Below are positions 41,382 to 49,409 of a stretch of DNA of 64,000 bases, piece by piece. The position numbers were made by a program, and so were the translations under genes. The stretch covers positions 124,001 through 188,000 of the forward strand of contig NZ_VCIW01000009.1 in the NCBI RefSeq assembly GCF_005765165.1. Direction: 5' to 3'. The notes beneath the pieces were generated by a model. That model was not told the origin of the DNA, ran no database searches, and worked only from the letters and a program-made list of their open reading frames with translations. Position 1 is the stretch's first letter. Each line of letters starts with the position of its first letter. The DNA comes from Paenibacillus antri (lineage in GTDB: Bacteria > Bacillota > Bacilli > Paenibacillales > YIM-B00363).

Positions 41382-42512
41382 ATGGGGAACGTGGCATTCG
41401 ACCATGTATATAAGTTTTATAAAGGGGAGACTCGGCCGTCGGTCAACGATTTTCACCTAGAGATTGAAGACGGCGAGTTTCTCGTCATGGTCGGACCTTC
41501 GGGCTGCGGCAAGTCGACGACGCTCCGCATGCTGGCCGGCTTGGAGGAGGTGTCGAAGGGAGACATCTACATCGACGGGAAGTTCATGAACTTCGTATCC
41601 CCCAAGGACCGGGATATCGCGATGGTATTCCAAAATTACGCGTTATACCCGAACTTGACGGTATATGAAAACATGGCGTTGGGCTTGCAGCTGCATAAGG
41701 TCGCCAAACACGAGATCGAGCTTCGCGTCAATCGGGCGGCCAGAATGCTGGAAATTACGCCGTTCCTCGCGAAGAAGCCGAGCCAGCTGTCCGGCGGGCA
41801 GAAGCAGCGCGTCGCGTTGGGCCGCGCGCTCGTGCGGGAGCCGAAGGTATTCCTCATGGACGAACCGCTGTCGAACCTGGACGCGAAGCTGCGGACGCAA
41901 ACCCGGATGGAAATCGCCAAGCTGCACAGCCAGCTGAAGACGACGGTCGTCTACGTCACCCACGATCAGACGGAAGCGATGACGATGGGGACGCGCATCG
42001 TGGTCATGAAGGACGGCAACATTCAGCAGGTAGCCCCCCCGCAGCAGCTGTACGACGAGCCCGCGAATTTGTTCGTGGCGGGATTTATCGGCACGCCGCA
42101 GATGAATTTCATCGACGGCGCGATCGTCGAGTCGGGAGGAGAGTTCTTTTTCGAAACGAAGCGCCTGCGCCTGAAAATTCCGGAAAACCATGTGCCCGAG
42201 ATCCAGTCGGCCAAGACGAATTTGCGGCAGGTCGTCATGGGGGTGCGCCCGGAACATGTCGCATGCGAGCCATGGGCGATCGAACGATATCCCGACTGGC
42301 AAGCCGCCGCCTCGGTCGAGATGCGGGAGCCGATGGGCTCGGATACGTATCTGTACGCGACGGTCGGCGAGCATACGTTCACGCTGCGGACGGAGCCGCA
42401 TGCGCCCGCGCGTCCGGGCGACCCGATCCGAATCGCCGTTCGGATGGATAAGGCTCGATTTTTCGATCGGGAGAGCGGCCTTGCGTTCGCGTACCGGGAG
42501 GGACGTTCATGA
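41382..42512 (+). CDS. Carbohydrate ABC transporter ATPase (MsmX/UgpC type)
   Basis: A 376-residue ABC ATPase: Walker A VGPSGCGKSTT near 38-48, signature LSGGQKQRVALGRALV, Walker B FLMDEPLSNLDAKLR, switch VTHDQTEAMTMG, then a C-terminal TOBE-like regulatory domain (about 240-376). Such ATPases serve CUT1 sugar importers and can be shared by several permease pairs. The ATG at 41382 follows GAGGGGG; upstream frame extension into the AT-rich region is not supported. Overlaps the next gene by four bases. Confidence 0.93.
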   Translation: MGNVAFDHVYKFYKGETRPSVNDFHLEIEDGEFLVMVGPSGCGKSTTLRMLAGLEEVSKGDIYIDGKFMNFVSPKDRDIAMVFQNYALYPNLTVYENMALGLQLHKVAKHEIELRVNRAARMLEITPFLAKKPSQLSGGQKQRVALGRALVREPKVFLMDEPLSNLDAKLRTQTRMEIAKLHSQLKTTVVYVTHDQTEAMTMGTRIVVMKDGNIQQVAPPQQLYDEPANLFVAGFIGTPQMNFIDGAIVESGGEFFFETKRLRLKIPENHVPEIQSAKTNLRQVVMGVRPEHVACEPWAIERYPDWQAAASVEMREPMGSDTYLYATVGEHTFTLRTEPHAPARPGDPIRIAVRMDKARFFDRESGLAFAYREGRS

Positions 42513-45508
42513 AGAAATCCGGGAGGATCGCAAGACGACTTGCCGTCGCGGGGGCGGCGGCCGCTTGCGCGGCGGCGCTCGTCTGGCGGTTCGCGTCGAC
42601 CGAGCCGGCCGCGTACCCCGTCGTCGCCGAAGAGAGGCTGTACGACTTGATCGGAGCGCCGGCGGACGACGAAGGCCCCGCGCCTTACCTCCAATGGATT
42701 CGCGGCGAAGCGGTTCGATCGATGCCGATGGCGGAAGGAGCGGCCTCCGCGGTGCTCGCGACGGACTATTCGGCCGCCTCGGAAGAAGCGACCCTTCGAA
42801 TCCGTTACGACGAGGCGAAACAGGCGAACGTCCTCGATTGGAACAATCCGGAGGGGTGGGTGGAATGGAAGGTGGAAGCGCCGGAGGACGGATGGTACGA
42901 CATCGTCGTCGATTACGCGGGGCTTCCGGGCAGTTACTCGAATATCGTTCGGGGCATCCAGATCGACGGCGAATACCCGTTCCGCGAGGCGAGAAGGATC
43001 GGGTTCGAACGAATGTGGCGGGACGGCAAGTTCCCGTACGACCGCAACGCGATCGATAACGAGATTCGGCCGGTTCAAACGGAAGTGTCGAAGTGGACGT
43101 CGAAGCGGCTTGCGGATCATTCGCTTTCCCCGGAGCCGCTTCGGTTCGCGCTCGCGGAAGGAGAGCACACGATCCGGCTCGTTGGCGTGAAGGAACCCCT
43201 GTCCATCCATCGAATCGCGTTGGCTTCGCCGGAGCCGATCCCGACCTATTCGGAGTATGCCGCCCGGCTGCCGAAATCCGAAACTTCGAGCGCGTGGCAT
43301 AGCCGTGTGGAGGCCGAACGGTTCGCATACAAGACGTCGACGAGAACTCGACCGATCAGCATCAGCGAGCCGCACGTGTCGCCCGACCCGGAAGGCCGTA
43401 TCGTCTATAACGTGCTTGGGGGCACGAATTGGCAGGACCCCGGCGATTCGGTCGCATGGGAGGTGGACGTCCCGGAGACCGGCGCGTACGCGATCGATAT
43501 CAAATCGTTCCGCGGGTATAACGGCAGCGCGAGCGTCTATCGAACGATCAAGATCGACGGCGGCGTGCCGTTCCGCGAACTGCTTCGATACGAATTCGAG
43601 GCGAATTCCGCCATGGACATCGCGCCGCTTGCCGACGAGCAAGGAAATCCGTATTTATTTTATTTAACGGAAGGGAAGCATCTGCTGGAGATGACCGTCG
43701 ACAACTCGACGATACGGCCCGTCATCTTCGCATTGAACCGATTGAGCGGCGATATTAGCGAAATCGAGCGGAAGGTTCGCGCCGTCTCCGGAAATTACGG
43801 GTACGGCGGCGTCGTGAACGTCGATCCGTCCAGAGTATGGGAGATGGATAAGTACGATCCTGAGATGGAGTCGAAGCTGATCGCCATAAGAGACGAGATC
43901 GCGCTCGTCAGCGCATACCTGAAAGGGTTGTACCAAGGCGAGACGGATTCGACGACCGCTCTGGACGACGCCGTCAGCCGTTTGAACGGGTTGCTTCGGG
44001 ACGTCGATAACTTGCCTAACGACGTAGCCGCGTTCGCGGAAATCAAATCGAATTTGAATACGTGGACGAAGACGATCGAAAATCAACCGATGCATCTCGA
44101 CTTTATCGTCGTGCGCGCGCCGGGAGCGGATCCGGAGTACCGATTGCCGGACACTTGGGATAAGGTTCGGTATGCCGGCGTCAACTTCGCGCGATCGTTC
44201 TTCCAGCCTTACGACGCGGGGGTCGCGGAAGAAGAGGGGGCTTTGACGGTTTGGGTCCAACGGGGAAGAGATTACGTGGACTTGCTCGAGTCGATGATCG
44301 CTCAAGAGTTCACCCCGAGGACGGGGATTCCGGTCAACGTCAACTTGGTCGCGAACCAGAACGTGCTGTTGATGAGCGCGGCGGCCGGCCAGCAGCCGGA
44401 CGTAGCGCTCGGGTTCGGGATGGAAGTTCCCGCCGATTTCGCCATGCGCGGCGCGGCTTTGGATTTGACGGATTTCGAAAATTTCGAAGACGTGTTCCGC
44501 CGGTTTAACCCGGGCGTGATGCGTTCGTACACGGTAGACGGCAAAGTGTATGCGCTTCCCGAAACCGTAACGTACAATATGTTGTTCGTGCGGACGGATA
44601 TTTTGGAAGAGCTCGGGCTCGCGCCGCCGAATACGTGGGAAGACGTGCTCGCCATGCTGCCGACGCTGCAGGAGAACGCCATGACCTTCATGTTTCCGAA
44701 GCTGTCGACGCTGGATCAAGGCGCGATGACGTTCATGTCCCGAAAGCCCGACTTTATTACGCCGTATTATCAGCACGGCGCGGATTTTTACGCGGCCGAC
44801 GGGCTGCGGCCGACGTTGAACAGCGAGGAAGGGTATGCGGCGTTCAAGCAATGGACGGATTGGTTCGCGAAATACGACTTGCCGAGAGACGTGCCGGAGT
44901 TTTTCAACCACTTCCGCTTCGGCAGCATCCCGGTAGGCGTGGGGGATATCTCGATGTATATCCAACTGACGGTCGCCGCGCCCGAATTGGCGGGCCAGTG
45001 GAAGATGCTCCCGATTCCGGGCATCGAGTCGCCCGACGGCACGATCGCCCGTTGGACGTCGCAAGGCCTTGCCTCCGCCATGATCTTAAGCGCCGGCGAA
45101 CGGAAAGAGGAGGCGTGGAAGTTTCTGGAGTGGTGGACGTCGGACGACGTCCAATCCCGCTACGCGAACGACATCGAATCGCTCGCCGGCGTCGAGTATC
45201 GCTGGCATTCGGCCAACCTGAACGCCATGCGCTCGGTTCCTTGGACGGAGGAAGAGCTGCTCGCGATTACCGAACAGTGGAGATGGGCGAAAAACATGCC
45301 GTTCGTCCCCGGGTACTATATGCTTCCGAGGGAGATGGATTTCGCTTGGAACCGGACGCTGCTGGAGGGCGACCCGCCGAGAGAAGCGCTGGAGGAAGCG
45401 CAGATGTCCTTGATGCGGGAGATGCGCCGCAAGCAGGTCGAATTCGGGATCGAACCGGGCGACGGATGGAAGATCGAAACCTACGACGAGCCGTACGGAA
45501 AGGAGTAA
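42509..45508 (+). CDS. Large solute-binding protein with two N-terminal beta-sandwich-like repeats
   Basis: A 999-residue exported protein. The N-terminal hydrophobic segment (8-27) is followed by two related modules. About 70-250 contains WVEWKVEAPEDGWYDIVVDY and IQIDGEYPFREARRIGFE; about 270-420 contains VAWEVDVPETGAYAIDIKSF and IKIDGGVPFRELLRYEFE. They look like carbohydrate-binding-module repeats. A helical linker (430-540) leads to a family 1-type solute-binding domain (about 575-960; GALTVWVQRGRDYVDLLESM, VYALPETVTYNMLFVR). CUT1 binding proteins usually have 400-550 residues, so this is about twice the usual size. The lipobox is poor, so it may be anchored by the N-terminal helix. Confidence 0.85.
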   Translation: MKKSGRIARRLAVAGAAAACAAALVWRFASTEPAAYPVVAEERLYDLIGAPADDEGPAPYLQWIRGEAVRSMPMAEGAASAVLATDYSAASEEATLRIRYDEAKQANVLDWNNPEGWVEWKVEAPEDGWYDIVVDYAGLPGSYSNIVRGIQIDGEYPFREARRIGFERMWRDGKFPYDRNAIDNEIRPVQTEVSKWTSKRLADHSLSPEPLRFALAEGEHTIRLVGVKEPLSIHRIALASPEPIPTYSEYAARLPKSETSSAWHSRVEAERFAYKTSTRTRPISISEPHVSPDPEGRIVYNVLGGTNWQDPGDSVAWEVDVPETGAYAIDIKSFRGYNGSASVYRTIKIDGGVPFRELLRYEFEANSAMDIAPLADEQGNPYLFYLTEGKHLLEMTVDNSTIRPVIFALNRLSGDISEIERKVRAVSGNYGYGGVVNVDPSRVWEMDKYDPEMESKLIAIRDEIALVSAYLKGLYQGETDSTTALDDAVSRLNGLLRDVDNLPNDVAAFAEIKSNLNTWTKTIENQPMHLDFIVVRAPGADPEYRLPDTWDKVRYAGVNFARSFFQPYDAGVAEEEGALTVWVQRGRDYVDLLESMIAQEFTPRTGIPVNVNLVANQNVLLMSAAAGQQPDVALGFGMEVPADFAMRGAALDLTDFENFEDVFRRFNPGVMRSYTVDGKVYALPETVTYNMLFVRTDILEELGLAPPNTWEDVLAMLPTLQENAMTFMFPKLSTLDQGAMTFMSRKPDFITPYYQHGADFYAADGLRPTLNSEEGYAAFKQWTDWFAKYDLPRDVPEFFNHFRFGSIPVGVGDISMYIQLTVAAPELAGQWKMLPIPGIESPDGTIARWTSQGLASAMILSAGERKEEAWKFLEWWTSDDVQSRYANDIESLAGVEYRWHSANLNAMRSVPWTEEELLAITEQWRWAKNMPFVPGYYMLPREMDFAWNRTLLEGDPPREALEEAQMSLMREMRRKQVEFGIEPGDGWKIETYDEPYGKE

Positions 45509-45511
45509 GCC

Positions 45512-46504
45512 ATGGAACCTACACGACTCTCCCCGGCGGCCGCTTCCGTGCGGCCGGCTTCCCGGAAGCCGGGACCGCCCGCATTCGCGCGGCGGATCGT
45601 CACGTTCGCTAAACAATGTTGGCGGGATCGGTTATCCTATTTGTTTTTGGCGCCGTTCCTGATTCTCTTCTCCGTCTTTATCGTCGTCCCGGTGCTCATG
45701 GCGATCTTTCTGAGCATGACCACGTTCAACGGGATCGGATTCCCGAGATTCGTCGGCATCAGCCATTTCATCGCCATGCTGACGCAGGATTTCGTGTTTA
45801 TGAAGCACACGCTGCCCAATACGTTGAAATTCGCGGTCATCGTCGGACCGGGCGGCTATGCGTTGGCATTCTTCTTCGCATGGTTGATTCACCAGCTGCC
45901 CAGAGCGATTCGGGATTTCTTCACGTTAGCGTTGTACGCGCCTTCGATGGCCGTCGGGGTCGGGTTATCCGTCATTTGGGTTTCGACGTTCAGCGGCGAC
46001 CGCGTCGGGTACTTGAACAATATTTTATTGCGCTTCGGAATGATCGAATCGCCGGTGCTTTGGCTGCAGGATCCGAAGACGCTCATGTGGGTCGTCATCA
46101 TCATTACCTTATGGACGAGTATGGGCATCGGGTTCCTGGCCATGCTGGGCGGATTGCAGACCGTGAACACGGAATTGTACGAAGCGGGCAGAATCGACGG
46201 CATCAAGAACAGCTTGCAGGAAGTGTACTACATTACGATTCCGTCCATGAAGCCGCAGATGCTGTTCGGGGCGGTCATGTCGATCGTGAATACGCTGAAG
46301 GCGGGCGAAGTCACTACGCTGCTGACCGGCGTCGTCGTCACCCCGAATTACGCGGGTCATCTCATTAACAACCATATCGAAGATTACGCGTTCCTTCGAT
46401 ACGAATGGGGATACGCTTCCGCACTGTCCGTCCTGCTGCTGTTGATGGGGTATGGACTGATGCGACTCAGTTACAGGCTGTTCCGAACGAAGGAGGATGA
46501 ATAA
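45512..46504 (+). CDS. Sugar ABC transporter permease (MalF/UgpA type), first pair
   Basis: A 330-residue permease with six main helices and a basic N-terminal tail (~40 residues). The EAA coupling loop is YEAGRIDGIKNSLQEVYYIT. It starts four bases after the large binding protein and overlaps the next permease by one base (TAATG), forming a heterodimeric channel with it. Confidence 0.9.
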   Translation: MEPTRLSPAAASVRPASRKPGPPAFARRIVTFAKQCWRDRLSYLFLAPFLILFSVFIVVPVLMAIFLSMTTFNGIGFPRFVGISHFIAMLTQDFVFMKHTLPNTLKFAVIVGPGGYALAFFFAWLIHQLPRAIRDFFTLALYAPSMAVGVGLSVIWVSTFSGDRVGYLNNILLRFGMIESPVLWLQDPKTLMWVVIIITLWTSMGIGFLAMLGGLQTVNTELYEAGRIDGIKNSLQEVYYITIPSMKPQMLFGAVMSIVNTLKAGEVTTLLTGVVVTPNYAGHLINNHIEDYAFLRYEWGYASALSVLLLLMGYGLMRLSYRLFRTKEDE

Positions 46505-47355
46505 TGCGCTCCCTTCGGAAAGTAACCTTTTCCCAATGGCTGCTGCTCGTCGTTCTGACCGCGATCGGCTTGTTTATGTTCATCCCGATCGTCTTCCTAT
46601 TTAATAACGCGTTCAAGCCGTTGAACGAGCTGTACTTATTTCCGCCGCCGATCTTCGTTCGGCAGCCGACCATGCAAAATTTCGACCATCTGTTTTTGCA
46701 GGCCGCCGCCGGCGCGGTCCCGTTCACCCGATACTTATTCAACAGCGTCGTCGTGGCGGTCGCAACGCTCGCGGCCGTCGTTCTGGTCAGCACGATGGCC
46801 GGGTACGTCTTGTCGAAGCACCGGTTCCACTTCAAGTCCGTCATTATGGCGACGGTCATGATTTCGCTCATGTTCGTTCCTGAGATGGTGCTCATTCCCC
46901 GGTACCTGGTCGTCAGCGGATTAGGGCTTAAAGACACGTACTGGGCGCATATTTTGCCCTTCGTCGCTTCGCCGGTCGCCGTGTTTCTGATGAAGCAATT
47001 CATCGATCAAATTCCGGACGCCTTGTTGGAAGCGGCCAAGCTCGACGGCGCGACGGATATGTACATGTTTACTAGAATCGTAATCCCGTTGACGGCGCCG
47101 GCCGTCGCTACGATCTGCATCATTACGTTCCAACTCGTATTTATGGACGTAACGACGTCGACGTATTACACGACGAAGGATACGCTCAAGACGATGGCCT
47201 TCTACATGACCTCCTTCACGATCAACATTCCCGGCGTCGCGGCGGCCAGCGTCGGCGCGGCCATCGGCCTGCTGATGTTTCTCCCGAACCTGCTGTTGTT
47301 CCTGTTGTTCCAGCGGAAGATGATCCAGACGATGCTTCATTCGGGCGTGAAATAA
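46504..47355 (+). CDS. Carbohydrate ABC transporter permease (MalG/UgpE type), first pair
   Basis: A 283-residue permease with six helices and the EAA loop LLEAAKLDGATDMYMFTRIV. Partner of the preceding permease; energised by the ATPase at 41382. One-base overlap at its start indicates translational coupling. Confidence 0.9.
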   Translation: MRSLRKVTFSQWLLLVVLTAIGLFMFIPIVFLFNNAFKPLNELYLFPPPIFVRQPTMQNFDHLFLQAAAGAVPFTRYLFNSVVVAVATLAAVVLVSTMAGYVLSKHRFHFKSVIMATVMISLMFVPEMVLIPRYLVVSGLGLKDTYWAHILPFVASPVAVFLMKQFIDQIPDALLEAAKLDGATDMYMFTRIVIPLTAPAVATICIITFQLVFMDVTTSTYYTTKDTLKTMAFYMTSFTINIPGVAAASVGAAIGLLMFLPNLLLFLLFQRKMIQTMLHSGVK

Positions 47356-47381
47356 GATGGAGGAGACAAGGGGGGCCGCAG

Positions 47382-49409
47382 ATGCGTCGATCCGCTAAAA
47401 TCTTAGCAGCCATATGCTTGTTATGCATGCTCGCGCCGGCCGTCGTTTCCGCCCGGCTTCCGTACGATACTTGGTTCGTCGATCGGCAAACCGGACGCAT
47501 GTCGGCGATCCAACCGATCTACGTCCCGAAGGAGGTCGTGGACGGATCGGACTGGGAGACGCCGCTTCAATCGCCGAGCGATCTGTTTATCGCGCGCGAC
47601 GGCAGCGTATATATCGCCGATACGGGGAATGACCGCATCGTCCAATTGGACCGCGAAGGGGACTATGTCCGGAGCATCGGCACCGAGGAAGGCCCGGGAA
47701 AGCTGAACGGTCCGGAAGGCGTGTTCGTCGCGGACGACGGAACGATCTACGTCGCCAACACGGGGGGCCGGACGATCGTGAAATACGGAGCGGACGGCCG
47801 GCCGCTCCGCGTCTTCGAGAAGCCCGAGTCCGATTTGCTTTACGAAGAGTACCATTTCGTCCCTACCAAGCTGGTCGTCGACCGGCGCGGCGTCATGTAC
47901 ATCGTCGTGAAGGATTCGTATCAAGGGTTGTTTCGGATGAACCCGGAGGGACAATTCACCGGCTTCTTCGGCGCGAACAAGGCGAAGCTGTCTTGGCTCG
48001 ACCGATTGAAGCGGGCGATCTTGTCCAAGGAGCAGCTGGCGAAGGAAGCCGCGATCCGGCCGAATACGATCGGCAACGTCTCGCTGACGGAAGACGGCTT
48101 CCTCCTGGTGACCAGCTCCGGGCGGCTCAGCGACGGGCAAATCCGCAAGCTGAACGCGGGCGGCGCCGATGCGTTCCGCAATAAAGAGTTCGACCATCAG
48201 CTGGTCGATACGGTGACGGATTCGCAAGGGTTTATGTACACGTTAAGCCTGCGGTTCGGCGAAGTCGGCATTTACGACCCGACGGCGTTCCAAATGATTT
48301 TCTTCGGCGTCAAGGACGAGGCGGCGCGCCAACAAGGCGTGATGAGCTTTCCCGCCAGCATCGCGGTCAACGACGCCGACGAGGTGTGGGTAGCGGACAG
48401 CTCCCAGCATTCGGTCCAAGTGTACGAAAGAACGGATTTCGGCGAGACGTTCCTGAAGGCGAACGAATTGTATTTCGCGGGGGAGTACGAGAAGAGCAAG
48501 CCGTATTGGGAAGAAGTGATGCGGCATAACGGAATGATGGACTTCGCCTTCACCGGACTCGGCAAGAGCGAGCTCAGCGAAGGGAAGTACGCCGCGGCCG
48601 TCGGTTATTTCAAAGAAGCGCGGGACGCGGCGAACTATTCGGATGCGTTCTGGTACGTTCGCTACGAATGGATGCAGCGTTACTTCGGTTGGACGCTTCT
48701 CTTCCTGGCGGCGGCCTTATGGGGGGGCGCGTTCCTGATCCGCAAGTGGAGAGCCTATGCCGCGAAGCGTACGTGGCCGCCGTCGGCGCTTCGATACGGT
48801 TCGGAAATCAGAGACGTAGGGTTCGCCATGTTTCACCCGTACGAAGGGTTTTACCGATTGAAGGAACGGAACTTGTCGTGGCTGACGACGATAACGATAT
48901 TGGCGGCGGTCGTCGGCGTCCACCTGTACTCGATTTTCGGCTCCAGCCTCATCGCCTCTCCCCGCGATGCGGATAAGGTCAATCTTCCGTTGTCCGTCGG
49001 CCTGCTGCTCGTGCCGTGGCTGACTTGGGTCGTCGCCAATTATTTGGTCAGCTCCGTCAAAGGCGGCGAGGGACGCTTCCGGGAAGTCGTGCAGGCCAGC
49101 GCCGTCGCGTTCGTCCCCTATGCGGTCATGACGATTCCGATCACGCTTCTGTCCAACGCGCTCGTATTCGAGGAATGGATCGTATACGACGTCAGCCGGC
49201 AATTGATGTGGATATGGATCGGACTGCTGTTTTTCGTCATGACGCAAGTGACGCATAATTTCGAGTTTACGGAAACGGTCAAAAATATCGGGATTACGTT
49301 GTTTACGATCGGCGTCATCTGGATTTTCGTCACGATTATCGTCGGGCTCGGCGTGAACTTGTATGACTTTATCGAGCAGATTTATCGGGAGGTGACCTTC
49401 CTTGCTTAG
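47382..49409 (+). CDS. NHL-repeat propeller fused to a YIP1-type membrane domain
   Basis: A 675-residue membrane protein. After a signal/anchor (7-25) comes an NHL-type beta-propeller (about 45-350) with repeated SDLFIARDGSVYIADTGNDR, EGVFVADDGTIYVANTGG and ASIAVNDADEVWVADSS. A TPR-like helical stretch (355-412; ANELYFAGEYEKSKPYWEEV) leads to a helix at about 425-445 and a C-terminal YIP1-like domain with four or five helices (about 490-670). The propeller should lie outside the cell. It sits among sugar ABC permeases and overlaps the DUF5696 gene by eight bases. Function unknown. Confidence 0.8.
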   Translation: MRRSAKILAAICLLCMLAPAVVSARLPYDTWFVDRQTGRMSAIQPIYVPKEVVDGSDWETPLQSPSDLFIARDGSVYIADTGNDRIVQLDREGDYVRSIGTEEGPGKLNGPEGVFVADDGTIYVANTGGRTIVKYGADGRPLRVFEKPESDLLYEEYHFVPTKLVVDRRGVMYIVVKDSYQGLFRMNPEGQFTGFFGANKAKLSWLDRLKRAILSKEQLAKEAAIRPNTIGNVSLTEDGFLLVTSSGRLSDGQIRKLNAGGADAFRNKEFDHQLVDTVTDSQGFMYTLSLRFGEVGIYDPTAFQMIFFGVKDEAARQQGVMSFPASIAVNDADEVWVADSSQHSVQVYERTDFGETFLKANELYFAGEYEKSKPYWEEVMRHNGMMDFAFTGLGKSELSEGKYAAAVGYFKEARDAANYSDAFWYVRYEWMQRYFGWTLLFLAAALWGGAFLIRKWRAYAAKRTWPPSALRYGSEIRDVGFAMFHPYEGFYRLKERNLSWLTTITILAAVVGVHLYSIFGSSLIASPRDADKVNLPLSVGLLLVPWLTWVVANYLVSSVKGGEGRFREVVQASAVAFVPYAVMTIPITLLSNALVFEEWIVYDVSRQLMWIWIGLLFFVMTQVTHNFEFTETVKNIGITLFTIGVIWIFVTIIVGLGVNLYDFIEQIYREVTFLA

